A stretch of DNA of 64,000 bases, from the NCBI RefSeq assembly GCF_025336525.1, contig NZ_JAOCZP010000005.1, positions 310,001 to 374,000 on the forward strand, in the 5' to 3' direction. Below the pieces are notes generated by a model. That model was given only the letters and a program-made list of their open reading frames with translations. It ran no database searches and was not told where the DNA came from. The DNA comes from Chelativorans salis. GTDB taxonomy: Bacteria; Pseudomonadota; Alphaproteobacteria; Rhizobiales; Rhizobiaceae. Every line of letters starts with the position of its first letter. Within the stretch, counting starts at the first letter, position 1. A program made the translations under genes and the position numbers. Shown piece after piece: positions 43,144 to 52,009 of the stretch.

Positions 43144-45390
43144 CTATGTGCCAAGGTACGCCCTCGCCTGCCGTGGATAGCTCATGGCTCCCAAGGAATC
43201 CTCGCCCGTCTGCAGCCGCGGATCCACGCCGTTGAGCACGGTGCCGAGCAGCGGTGCCCGGTTTAGGCGCAGGCGTGATACCGCGCTCGCCAGTTCCTGC
43301 TCGGTGGTGTGACCGAACCGGGTGACCAGCAGCACAGCGTCGACCAGCGACGTCATCCAATTGGCATCCTCAGTCACCAGAACGGGCGCGCAGTCGATCA
43401 CGATCAGATCGTAAGAAGCGCGCAGCCCCTCGATCAGAAGTCGCATGTCTTTCGACCGTTTCAGTGCTCTACCGCAATCCAGCCCTGCGGCATCCAGCCG
43501 GTCCAGTCCATCAACCTCCACAACCGGATAGGTCGCGTTGGTCAGGCAGTAATTTTCTTCCGGTGTGGCCGGCACGTCAGCCCCGGCACGGGCCAAATCC
43601 GATAGGCGCGGATCCAATTCGACGTAAACGGTCTTCAGACCATCGCGCGCTGCAGAGCAAGCGAGGCCCAGCGCGACCGAACTCACGCCGTCACCCGGCA
43701 ACGGCGCCGTCACGAGAACAACGGGCTTGGCAATGGTTAGTTGGGCGCGACAAACCAGGTACAGAGATCGAAACGCCTCCGCCTGGATGGAGCGCGGCCG
43801 CTCAACAAGCGCGCGCGTTGTTCGCGTCCTTCGGTGGAACCAGCCGCGTGACCTCGGCACGTTCGCCAGATTCGGAAGCCGCGCGACCTGGCGGATGCGA
43901 TCCCCCGACCGGATCCGCGTGTCTCCCGCTTCAAGCAGCATCGCTAGAATGAGCGACAAAACCATCGCACCACCGATCCCGCCTACCAAGATGCGGTCCT
44001 TCTGCGGGAAAGAAGGCTTCGTTGGCACCTCGGCGACCGAAACGACCCGGGCGCTCGGCTTCGTGATCTCGGAAAATGGATCCAGATCGCCTAGGCGTGC
44101 GACAACCAGATCATGCATCTTCTGGTCAGCGATCAGTTCCCGTTCCAGGACACGCAACCTAATTTCCGCCAGACTGCGTTTGCGGACGGTTTCCTGCATT
44201 TGCGAAATCTGCGCGTCAAGCTGACCGACCCGATCGTTGATGATCCTCTCCTCACCCGACAGATCGTCCAGAATGCGCTGGTGTTCTTGCTCGATCATGG
44301 CGTCGACGCTGCCCAGTTCAGCGTCGGTATCGATGACCTGCGGATGGTTGGCGCCGAGATTAGACGCATGCTGCGCTCGTTCGCGCACCAGAATGGCCTT
44401 TTCGCTGCGCAAGGTACTAAGCAGAGTCGAATCCAGAGCCGTTCCCTCTGCCGGCTGCGTGCCGGTAAGCACACGGCGTGCTTGCTCCTGGCGTGCGCGG
44501 GCCGACGCCAGTTCGACGCGTGCAGCGGTCAGCTGCGTGCTCATTTCATCGATGCGCTTGCGCAGCAAATCGTCCCGTTCGTCGGAGGAAAGCGCGTTCA
44601 TGCGGCTAAATTCGGCAATTGCGCGTTCGTTATCGGCAATCTGGGTTGCGATCTTCTCGGCACGTTCGCGCAGAAATGTCACCGCGTCGGCCATGGCCTC
44701 TTTTTTGAGATCGCGCGACCACTCCACATACACACTTGCGACAGTGTTGGCGAGCATCGCCGAGAGTTCCGGATCGGGAGTACTCACGCGTACGGTCACG
44801 GCGAAACTCTCGCCGCTTCTCGACACCGACATACGGGAAATCAGCATCGAAATCGCGCGATCGCGCTGTGCGGATTCGCTGGGCAGCCCGCTTCCCTCTG
44901 CGAAATAGCCGGAGGGAAGCAGTTTCGCGAGCACCGTCTTCACCGCACCCACGATGTGCTCCGATGTCGTGGTCGTCGCGTCGCCGCTTTGCTCGCGCAG
45001 ATAGGTGTTGAACCAGGGGTGCTCGATCAGATTGGCCGCGTTCACCACGCGACCGACAAACACCCGGGACGAAATGATATCCATCTCCGTCTCGATTGCG
45101 GCGCGATCGCGCTCCTCGCTTTCCAATTGAGTGACAGCCTCCAGCATTCTCGTGTCATTGCGTTCCAACACTAGGGTTGCGGTCGCGGTAAATGTGTTGG
45201 CCATCGACATGACTGCGACGCCAATCAGGACAGAGCTCACCAGAACGAATGAGAGTATGAAGTACTTCCTTCGCATTACAAGGCGTAGAGCATCACGGAA
45301 ACCAATTACGCCATACGTCTTACCTGGATCATCGCGATCCAGTATATCCATGTCGATAGCCAACTTGTTCCTGACGGTTGGATCATTCAT
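43144..45390 (-). CDS. ExoP/GumC-like polysaccharide copolymerase with degenerate BY-kinase domain
   Basis: This 748-residue inner-membrane protein has a Wzz domain with transmembrane helices near residues 45-65 and 460-480 and a long coiled coil between them. The C-terminal cytoplasmic domain resembles BY-type tyrosine kinases (SIQAEAFRSLYL, then VVLVTAPLPGDGVSSVALGL). The Walker A Lys is replaced by Val (GDGVSS around residue 566 instead of GEGKST), the Walker A' reads VELDPR and Walker B LIVIDCAPV. Only two Tyr are near the C-terminus. It likely controls chain length, with kinase activity doubtful. Confidence 0.87.
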   Translation of the reverse strand: MNDPTVRNKLAIDMDILDRDDPGKTYGVIGFRDALRLVMRRKYFILSFVLVSSVLIGVAVMSMANTFTATATLVLERNDTRMLEAVTQLESEERDRAAIETEMDIISSRVFVGRVVNAANLIEHPWFNTYLREQSGDATTTTSEHIVGAVKTVLAKLLPSGYFAEGSGLPSESAQRDRAISMLISRMSVSRSGESFAVTVRVSTPDPELSAMLANTVASVYVEWSRDLKKEAMADAVTFLRERAEKIATQIADNERAIAEFSRMNALSSDERDDLLRKRIDEMSTQLTAARVELASARARQEQARRVLTGTQPAEGTALDSTLLSTLRSEKAILVRERAQHASNLGANHPQVIDTDAELGSVDAMIEQEHQRILDDLSGEERIINDRVGQLDAQISQMQETVRKRSLAEIRLRVLERELIADQKMHDLVVARLGDLDPFSEITKPSARVVSVAEVPTKPSFPQKDRILVGGIGGAMVLSLILAMLLEAGDTRIRSGDRIRQVARLPNLANVPRSRGWFHRRTRTTRALVERPRSIQAEAFRSLYLVCRAQLTIAKPVVLVTAPLPGDGVSSVALGLACSAARDGLKTVYVELDPRLSDLARAGADVPATPEENYCLTNATYPVVEVDGLDRLDAAGLDCGRALKRSKDMRLLIEGLRASYDLIVIDCAPVLVTEDANWMTSLVDAVLLVTRFGHTTEQELASAVSRLRLNRAPLLGTVLNGVDPRLQTGEDSLGAMSYPRQARAYLGT

Positions 45391-45512
45391 ATTGACGCCC
45401 GCGCTGTAGCTACTTGCCCATAAAGGGACTACGCTTGTTTTTTATAAACAAATTTGACTTATATTTCACTTATTGATATGCATCATGCTCTGACGCATCT
45501 TGAGCCGCCATC
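45391..45512. promoter_or_regulatory. AT-rich divergent promoter region (exoP-like / polymerase)
   Basis: A 122-bp spacer with an AT-rich core (TTTTTTATAAACAAATTTGAC at 45435-45455, TTATATTTCACTTATTGATA at 45456-45476). AATTTGACTT resembles a -35 hexamer for the plus-strand gene at 45513, but no well-spaced -10 can be assigned with confidence. Confidence 0.4.
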
Positions 45513-46802
45513 ATGGAGCAGACCCACCTTTGGCCGCGAACGCCAGTGCCCCGGGCGATGCCTGCCCCGTTGGCGGCCGCCCGCAAGCTGGAATTTGCGC
45601 TCGCCTGCGCAGTGGTGTTTCTCGCTCCCATGAATGTTCTGAAACTGCCGGCATTCTACTTCACAGCCAGCGACGCATTCACCTGTCTCTGCCTGGCGAC
45701 CATGGCGTTCAATGGAACTATCCGGTTGAAACCGCTCGGTCCCGGAACAGCCTTCTGGATCTTTGGTCTCGTGATGATGGTCGGCACGTTGCTGGTCAGT
45801 AGCCTGCTTGTGGGTGTGGTCGACCGCGGTCTGATCCTGTCGCTGCAGTACCTGTTTGCCTATTTTCTGCTGCCCATCGTTTTCCTTGCGCGCCCGTGGG
45901 ACGAGACCATCACTTTGATGAAGGTGTTCGTGGTGTCCATGGTGGTCATGGCGATACACGGCATCTATGTCGTCAACATCGTCGGGGAAACCAACACCCT
46001 TTTCGTTAGCGGCAGCGGTCGTCTGCAGGGGTTCGTCGAACGGGAAAACGAGTGCGGGGCTTTGTTCGCCCTGACTGTTCCGATGGTGCTGTCGATGACG
46101 GCGATGCGACTGATGAAGAACGTCGTCGCCATACCCGTTCTGATTCTTCTCGGCTACGGCATCATGTTGACCGGCTCGAACACAGCGCTCTACGGAATGT
46201 TGTTCGGTTTGAGCACCTTTCTCCTTTCCACCCTGACGCCAAAGCGCATTTTCATCGGCGCCATAGGCTTTGCCGCCATATGGAGCTTGCTCGGTGCACC
46301 GGCCTTTCGCGATATGCTGCCGGCCGTTTTTAAGAAGCGAGTCCTGAGCGGTCTGGTAAGTGGAGACCTGAGTGGGGCCGGCACGTTCGCCGACCGGATG
46401 CTGCTGAACGAGGAGGCAATCCGTCTCGGCGGAGAGGCTCTGCTGCTCGGTTACGGTGCCGATCAGTATCGGGAGATCAGCGACTATGGCAGCCCGGTCC
46501 ACAATGTCTACCTGCTCATCTGGAACGAAGGGGGCGGGCCGGCATTGATCGGTTTCATCATCATGCTGTCGGGAGCAGCCATCACAGTGTGGATGGCGTG
46601 GCGTCGGCGTGAAGGCCGGTACGAGGCCATATGCGGTTTCTCTGCCATCACGCTTTTTGCCATACTTATCAACGCTGCCCCGCATGTTTATGGCCGTTTC
46701 TGGGCAATCCCGGTGCTCCTGTCGGTCGCTCCGTCTGTCGCCTTTCTCAACTTCGGACGACCAAGGCAGCAGTATTCCCCAACCGGAAGGAAACGGCGTT
46801 GA
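45513..46802 (+). CDS. O-antigen ligase/polymerase family protein (Wzy/ExoQ-like)
   Basis: This 429-residue protein has about ten to eleven hydrophobic helices and a large periplasmic loop with the ligase/polymerase signature GRLQGFVERENECGALFAL (around residue 170) and NEGGGPALIGFIIML late in the protein. VHNVYLLIWNEG contains the His seen in Wzy_C domains. It should polymerise the lipid-linked repeat units in the periplasm. It is the only polymerase candidate in the window and lies divergent from the ExoP-like copolymerase, matching exoP-exoQ association elsewhere. Confidence 0.82.
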   Translation: MEQTHLWPRTPVPRAMPAPLAAARKLEFALACAVVFLAPMNVLKLPAFYFTASDAFTCLCLATMAFNGTIRLKPLGPGTAFWIFGLVMMVGTLLVSSLLVGVVDRGLILSLQYLFAYFLLPIVFLARPWDETITLMKVFVVSMVVMAIHGIYVVNIVGETNTLFVSGSGRLQGFVERENECGALFALTVPMVLSMTAMRLMKNVVAIPVLILLGYGIMLTGSNTALYGMLFGLSTFLLSTLTPKRIFIGAIGFAAIWSLLGAPAFRDMLPAVFKKRVLSGLVSGDLSGAGTFADRMLLNEEAIRLGGEALLLGYGADQYREISDYGSPVHNVYLLIWNEGGGPALIGFIIMLSGAAITVWMAWRRREGRYEAICGFSAITLFAILINAAPHVYGRFWAIPVLLSVAPSVAFLNFGRPRQQYSPTGRKRR

Positions 46803-46833
46803 GGGCCTATGCAGGGCCGGCATCGGTGCGAGG

Positions 46834-48351
46834 CTAGTCACCGTGTCGGCGAACATTAAGCTTTGCCGAACGCATCCCCACACTGTCACCTGCAAGCTCA
46901 TGGAGATACTCCTCTAGGTTGGTCCAGCCGTCGCCGTCGAGGTCACGCTGGCCATCGCTGGGATCGTCAGGGCGCAAACCGATCGAGCGTTCCCATGCAT
47001 CCGCCATCCCGTCACGGTCGACATCGGCCGGCGGCAAAGCCGAAACGAGCTTGGGCCATCCACCGACCTTTTCTGGATTGGATCTCAAAAGGGCTCCGGA
47101 CCGGGTACGGACCGCATCGACTATTCTCAAATCGACGGCATCACGGGCCGGTCGGACCGCCCCGGCGCCGACAAGCACTTCGTCATAGGCCTCCTGCGCC
47201 GAATCGGCGCGCACATACTCGGTCGGGAATGGGTTGGAAACCACGAAGCGACGCATGTCTTCGTCGATCACCCGATCCTCAGGCATGGACGTATCGGGTC
47301 GGTAGGTTTCATCGATGTTGCCTTGCAGATGCAGCGCAAACTCGCCATCGCCCTCCTCGAAAAGGTGGACCAGATGGTCGTCTTGCTCGTTCGAACCCGC
47401 AATCTTGTAGTTGCCGACCACATTGGCGCGGACCGCGGCCCAGCGATCGCTAAAGCTGATGACGTAGAGCCACTTGGGCGAATATAGAATGTTGTTGACC
47501 ACGTCCGCCACGGCGCCGGGATCGCTCAACTGGAACAGTGGATTACGAAACTTGCCGAGCGCGAACAGATTGTGGTGCACGGAGATGTTGCCGCCTTTGA
47601 CGAAATACATGTTGCGCGCGCGGTTGCGTTTGCCAGGGCCACCGTCCAGCAGCGGCTCGGAGATGAAACTCCATTGTATTGTGACATTGGTAGCCCCCTC
47701 GGAATCGATGGTCTCGTCCGATCCCCAGCTTGCCGAGATGTGGTCGAGTATGATGTCGGTTGCGTCCTTGCCATAGAGCCCCAAGGCGCCTGAACAACAT
47801 GCCTCTTCCGCATGCGGGCCCGGACGCAGGCGCAAATGTCTGATGACGACGTTATGGGCAAGGATCTCCAGCGAGGGGCGCAGTTGCTTCGGACCGTTGC
47901 GAATGGCGATCCCGTCACCGGGCGCACTCTCGCCGGCAATGGTAATATACGGATTGCGGATGACGAGCGACTGCTCCTCCAGGGTGATCGTGCCGTCGAC
48001 TCGGAACACGCAGGTACGCGGGCCTGGCGCTTCAATACAGGCTCTGAGAGTACCCTCGCCCTTGTCTTTGAGGCTGGTGACGAAGATGGCGCGGCCGCCG
48101 CGCCCTCCCTTGGCGGCGGCGCCGAAACCTTCAGCCGATGGAAAAGCCCGCTGCCTGCCATCCGACAACCTGGGAGAAAGTTGAGCCACGCTGTTCTTCG
48201 AGCCGGTCAATGCGCCGAAGGAACGCTCCGTCAGTTGTGACAGCCCGACCGTCGAGAGGTCGACCGAATAGAAGACACTGCCCGAAAGAAGGGCAAATCC
48301 GGCGACTGCCGCCAGGATCTTCGAGTAGATAGGACGGCCGTTTCCGCTCAT
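46834..48351 (-). CDS. Exported pectate lyase-like protein (PL1-type beta-helix)
   Basis: This 505-residue protein starts with a signal-anchor (ILAAVAGFALLSGSVFYSV) and carries a right-handed parallel beta-helix: FPSAEGFGAAAKGGRGG near residue 70, FRVDGTITLEEQSLVI, NVVIRHLRLRPG, DATDIILDHISASWGSDETI and NVTIQWSFISEPL. This is the layout of PL1 pectate lyases. A calcium-type repeat DVDRDGMADAWE..DLDGDGWTNLEEYL closes the protein. ATG 48351 has AGAGG seven bases upstream. It may cut the cell's own galacturonate-containing polymer. Confidence 0.82.
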   Translation of the reverse strand: MSGNGRPIYSKILAAVAGFALLSGSVFYSVDLSTVGLSQLTERSFGALTGSKNSVAQLSPRLSDGRQRAFPSAEGFGAAAKGGRGGRAIFVTSLKDKGEGTLRACIEAPGPRTCVFRVDGTITLEEQSLVIRNPYITIAGESAPGDGIAIRNGPKQLRPSLEILAHNVVIRHLRLRPGPHAEEACCSGALGLYGKDATDIILDHISASWGSDETIDSEGATNVTIQWSFISEPLLDGGPGKRNRARNMYFVKGGNISVHHNLFALGKFRNPLFQLSDPGAVADVVNNILYSPKWLYVISFSDRWAAVRANVVGNYKIAGSNEQDDHLVHLFEEGDGEFALHLQGNIDETYRPDTSMPEDRVIDEDMRRFVVSNPFPTEYVRADSAQEAYDEVLVGAGAVRPARDAVDLRIVDAVRTRSGALLRSNPEKVGGWPKLVSALPPADVDRDGMADAWERSIGLRPDDPSDGQRDLDGDGWTNLEEYLHELAGDSVGMRSAKLNVRRHGD

Positions 48352-48353
48352 TG

Positions 48354-48653
48354 TCAGCCTCTTCCGCGACCGGAAGTGCGGCCGAGAACCGACGCCTCGA
48401 GCTCGCCCCCACCGTCGGCCTGCAACCGCAGCGCGACTTCTCCGCATGCCGAGACACGCAACAGCCTTGACAGCATCGCTTCCGCCCCGGTATTCGTGAT
48501 GATGCGCATTTTCATTCGCGAAGCGCCCTGGCTCTCCTTGATGTGCATCGACAAAGGAGGACAGGCGGGGACGATTACGTCACCGAAGCAGTTGCCTGTC
48601 TTCGTTCGCCTGCACGCAGACTGCACCGCAAAGATAGCCCGAGCCACCGGCAC
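48354..48653 (-). CDS. Small hypothetical ORF upstream of PL1-like gene
   Basis: This frame (up to 99 residues; an internal ATG at 48546 gives MHIKESQGASRMKMRI) ends 3 bp before the PL1-like start. It reads EAMLSRLLRVSACGEVALRL near the middle and is otherwise unrecognised. It may be a short gene co-transcribed with the lyase or only an open leader. The low-complexity end SGRGRG argues for caution. Confidence 0.3.
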   Translation of the reverse strand: MPVARAIFAVQSACRRTKTGNCFGDVIVPACPPLSMHIKESQGASRMKMRIITNTGAEAMLSRLLRVSACGEVALRLQADGGGELEASVLGRTSGRGRG

Positions 48654-48660
48654 TTAGGAG

Positions 48661-48880
48661 CGTTAAAAACCTGACGAGACTGGCGGTAACCTGACAGGGT
48701 GTCATAGTTGCTCCGACGCCGCTTGTTATCGGTCGAAAGCGAGCGGCAACACAAAAAATGGCCCACAACACCCGCGAATCGGGAAATTCCGAAGGCACGC
48801 GCTGAAACCGTCGGCTAATTCAGCAAAAGAAGATCACTTCTTCGGAAAAACCTGACAACCAAAAGTATTTAAGGAATTAT
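48661..48880 (+). promoter_or_regulatory. Promoter region of the two-component operon with three AACCTGAC sites
   Basis: AACCTGAC occurs at 48668 and 48688, exactly 20 bp apart, and again within AAAAACCTGACA at 48846-48857. For the last, CTGACA followed after 17 bp by AATTAT (48875-48880) looks like a -35/-10 pair. All three are on the plus strand, ahead of the sensor kinase at 49004. The remainder of 48654-49003 holds no gene. Confidence 0.5.
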
Positions 48881-49003
48881 GCACTTCAAATTGACGTGGA
48901 ACGATAAGTTTCAATAGCTCTTTTTGCCTACGACCTGCCCCCTTAAGTCAGTAGCCACCACCACGCAGCAGGAGTAGTCTTCCCGACGCTAGGGTACGAG
49001 GGA

Positions 49004-50140
49004 ATGGGAGGGGGCAGAACCGAAGGGGCAGCAGCCATGCGTCCTACCCCTATAAAGCGCGCCGGCAAGTTTCACCTGCACAAGTCAGGTTCCGAGGATC
49101 TCGTCAGGCAATTGCACCAAACAGAAGGCAAAAGTCGGACCTGCTCAAGTCATTTCGCAATTGCCGTCGCTGTGGAGACGGCCGGTCCACCCGATCGTCG
49201 ATATGGCGGCGGACATGCGGCGGATAATTCCGGCGCTACACCGTGGCCGTGGACAAATGGCGAACGCGTGGCCAGCGGCTACGGACACCGCTCCATGATT
49301 TGCAATAAAGGGCGGGGTTCGCTGCGCGGGAGACAATCGATCGCGCGGATGCATGATCACTCCATCACCGGTTCCGCAAGCCCTGGCCTGCCCGTGAATG
49401 CGGCCGAATCGTGTCGGTTCGTGTCCAGCGCGACGGTCGCTAGTCCAGTTCGCCACGAGCACGTTGCATATGACGTTGTTCAGCTTGCCGTCGAACAGGA
49501 GCGCCATCGCATAGCACGTGACATCCATGATCATGTCGGACAACACCTCGTCGGGATCATGCTTCGGTTGGCGGCTCTGGAGCATCGCTTTGTAGAACCG
49601 AGCCTGCGCTCTTCGCTTGGGGAACTTTGCTCCATCATCGTGCGGTTCGGCGAAGAACTCAAAGCCGTTTCGGCAGGAAAATGCTGCGGGGTGCCATCTG
49701 GCAACGAGCTCGTTCCTGCACTCAAGAAGCTCCTCGGGGACTGGGGGCGCAACACAGGCATCACAACCGTTTTCGAATGCCGAGCAGAAACTGGCATCGA
49801 ACCAAGCGATGCCATAGCGGAGGTGGTTTACCGGGGGGTTCAGGAGGCCCTGACCAATGTCGCCAAGCACGCCCCGGGCGCGTCTCGGGTGAAGGTCCGG
49901 CTTCGCCTGGCTGTCTGGTCACTTCGATTGCGTATCGAAGATGACGGGCCGGGCCTATGCGCAGCGCCTGCGCTGGGACGCCGCAGCCCGCGGGGTCCCA
50001 ACGGCATCGTAGGGATGTGCGAGCGCCTCGCCGAGGTTGGAGGAGAGCTGGAAATCCGCCGCCTTCGGCAAAAAGGCACATGCGTGCTCATCACAATCCC
50101 TCTTCGGAAAGGCGCAAGCCAAGCATTGGGGAACCGGTGA
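49004..50140 (+). CDS. NarL-type sensor histidine kinase
   Basis: The C-terminal 220 residues form a HisKA_3/HATPase kinase. The phospho-acceptor His lies in EQERHRIARDIHDHVGQHL, the N box is GVQEALTNVAKHA, the D/G box IEDDGPGL, and a second Gly motif is GPNGIVGMCERLAEVGG. The N-terminal 160 residues are basic, lack transmembrane helices and show no known sensor fold, so the start is uncertain (ATG 49295 or 49353 are alternatives). Its stop overlaps the response regulator start as TGATG. A cytoplasmic sensor controlling polysaccharide genes is likely. Confidence 0.8.
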   Translation: MGGGRTEGAAAMRPTPIKRAGKFHLHKSGSEDLVRQLHQTEGKSRTCSSHFAIAVAVETAGPPDRRYGGGHAADNSGATPWPWTNGERVASGYGHRSMICNKGRGSLRGRQSIARMHDHSITGSASPGLPVNAAESCRFVSSATVASPVRHEHVAYDVVQLAVEQERHRIARDIHDHVGQHLVGIMLRLAALEHRFVEPSLRSSLGELCSIIVRFGEELKAVSAGKCCGVPSGNELVPALKKLLGDWGRNTGITTVFECRAETGIEPSDAIAEVVYRGVQEALTNVAKHAPGASRVKVRLRLAVWSLRLRIEDDGPGLCAAPALGRRSPRGPNGIVGMCERLAEVGGELEIRRLRQKGTCVLITIPLRKGASQALGNR

Positions 50141-50799
50141 TGGCGACGGAGTCGATTCGCACCTTTCTCGTCGATGACCACCCGGTCGTTCTTGCCGGCG
50201 TCCGCGCCCTGATCGAAGCCTCGCCCGACATCGTCTCCGTCGGCGAAGCCAGCACCGGAAAGGAAGCCGCCGCCCTTATCGAAGAGATCGAGCCGGATGT
50301 CATCATCCTAGACGTGTCTCTTCCCGACATAAACGGTCTCGTTCTCGCAGAGCAGCTTCTGCGAAATGGCTGCCGATCCCACATCGTCATGATGACGCTT
50401 TATGAAGAGCGAACCTATGTGCAGCAGGCGCTTCGTGTGGGCGTCAAGGGTTTCGTCCAGAAACGATCGGCGGGACAGAACCTCCTCCTCGCAATCCGTT
50501 CGGCCATGCTGGGAGGGCTGTTCCTGGATCCTCCGACCACATGTGAAATGACATCGTCGACGGAGCATAATCCGGCGCTATCGAAATTAGGGAACAACCT
50601 GGGACTTACCGCGCGCGAACAGGAAGTCCTGCGCATGGTGGCGCTGGGATTCTCGAACAAAGAGATCGCCTGGCATACGAAGGTCAGCGTCAAGTCGATC
50701 GAGACATACAAGGCGCGCGCTGCCGAAAAGCTGAAGCTGCACTCCCGCGCGCAGATCGTCCGCTTCGCAATTACGCATGGGTGGATGAACATCACCTAA
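50140..50799 (+). CDS. LuxR/NarL family response regulator
   Basis: This 219-residue regulator has a receiver domain (FLVDDHPVVLAGVRALIE; phospho-Asp in VIILDVSLPDINGL around residue 58; Lys in GVKGFVQKRS) and a C-terminal LuxR helix-turn-helix (GLTAREQEVLRMVALGFSNK, residues about 160-179). The ATG overlaps the kinase stop by one base. As the only DNA-binding regulator inside the polysaccharide locus, it is a candidate to bind the AAC(C)TGACA sites, including the tandem pair at its own promoter. Confidence 0.92.
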   Translation: MATESIRTFLVDDHPVVLAGVRALIEASPDIVSVGEASTGKEAAALIEEIEPDVIILDVSLPDINGLVLAEQLLRNGCRSHIVMMTLYEERTYVQQALRVGVKGFVQKRSAGQNLLLAIRSAMLGGLFLDPPTTCEMTSSTEHNPALSKLGNNLGLTAREQEVLRMVALGFSNKEIAWHTKVSVKSIETYKARAAEKLKLHSRAQIVRFAITHGWMNIT

Positions 50800-50875
50800 G
50801 CTGGTCAACAGCACGCGCCGGCAGCGACCTTCGGCTTCAGGCGAGCAGAGGCACTGCGGAAAGTATGAGGGTTTC

Positions 50876-52009
50876 GTGAAGATTGCATTCGTCCTGTCGG
50901 GTCTCACCGCCGGCGGCGCAGAAAAGATCGTGAACCTCCTCGCCCATCACCGCAGCGACCAGGGTGATACGGTTAGCATCCTCGCCGTCAACGCCGCAGA
51001 CACACAATCCTACTATCCTTACGCGCCTCACATTGGCATCGAAACCCTGGGCGCACGGCGAGCAAGCTCCCTTTCGACGGCGAGCCTGCGGTTGCTGCAG
51101 CTTCGCAGAAAGCTCCGGGCCCTTGAACCCGACCTTGTGGTCGCGTTCTTAACGAAGGTCAACGCACTTGTGGGATTGGCCACTCTCGGGCTTAAGACAC
51201 CCATCGTCATGTCCGAGCGCAACAATTTTCTCTTGCAAAGGAAGAACCCCCTCTGGCGCCTGATCAGCCCGATCGCCGCTCGCAAAGCCGTCTGTCTTGT
51301 CATGCAGACCGAAGACGCTCGCGCCGCCCTTCCCGCGGCGCTGCGGTCCCGGGCGATGGTGATACCCAATCCCGTCACCCTTCCGAACGGAATCGTCCCC
51401 ATTCCTGACGAAAAGATGCGGATCATCGCCGCGGGACGGCTGGACAAGCAGAAGGGATTCGACCTCCTTCTTCAGGCGTTCCGTTCGGTGGCGGACGATC
51501 TTGCAACCGTCACCCTGACCATCTTCGGCGAGGGGCCGGAGCGGCAGGCACTCGAGCGGCAGGCGCGGGATCTCGGGCTGACCGAGCGTGTCAGTATGCC
51601 GGGCGTAACCACTTCCCCGGCCGAGTGGATCTCCAAAGGAGATGTCTTCGTGCTGAGTTCGCGTTTCGAAGGATTTCCGAACGTCCTGTTGGAGGCGCTG
51701 GCAGCCGGAATACCCACGGTCGCATTCGACTGCCCATGGGGGCCTTCGGACATCCTCAAGAACGAGGTGGGGCTGCTCATCCCGCCCGGCGATGTCGTCC
51801 AGCTCGGCAACGCGATGCGCCGCCTCGTCGCGGACGCAGCCCTCAGGTGCAAACTGGCGGAAGCTGGCCCTGCTGTCTCTGCGCGCTATTCCAAAGCATC
51901 CGTGCTTGCACAGTGGGATGAGGTGATCTTTCGCGCAACGCGGTTCCGCTCAGTCATTCCCCTTGCGCCGGGCGGACATACAGCAGGCCAGTGCCGTACC
52001 TGTTCGTGA
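50876..52009 (+). CDS. Glycosyltransferase family 4
   Basis: This 377-residue GT-B enzyme reads KIAFVLSGLTAGGAEKIVNL at the start, RIIAAGRLDKQKGFDLLLQA at the hinge (around residue 182) and VFVLSSRFEGFPNVLLEALA as the donor-site E-x7-E motif (around 258). It resembles GalNAc/GlcNAc-type transferases of O-antigen clusters. GTG 50876 is the only start near the conserved N-terminus. Its last 56 bp overlap, tail to tail, the 3' end of the membrane GT gene at 51954. Confidence 0.88.
   Translation: MKIAFVLSGLTAGGAEKIVNLLAHHRSDQGDTVSILAVNAADTQSYYPYAPHIGIETLGARRASSLSTASLRLLQLRRKLRALEPDLVVAFLTKVNALVGLATLGLKTPIVMSERNNFLLQRKNPLWRLISPIAARKAVCLVMQTEDARAALPAALRSRAMVIPNPVTLPNGIVPIPDEKMRIIAAGRLDKQKGFDLLLQAFRSVADDLATVTLTIFGEGPERQALERQARDLGLTERVSMPGVTTSPAEWISKGDVFVLSSRFEGFPNVLLEALAAGIPTVAFDCPWGPSDILKNEVGLLIPPGDVVQLGNAMRRLVADAALRCKLAEAGPAVSARYSKASVLAQWDEVIFRATRFRSVIPLAPGGHTAGQCRTCS

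Noticed and set aside
41763-43154. Minus-strand open frame of 463 codons
   Set aside because: It is antisense to the GT4 gene at 41919-43103 and has no recognisable motif.
45483-46901. Minus-strand open frame of 472 codons
   Set aside because: It mirrors the polymerase gene; the His/Gln-rich hydrophilic translation is a shadow of transmembrane codons.
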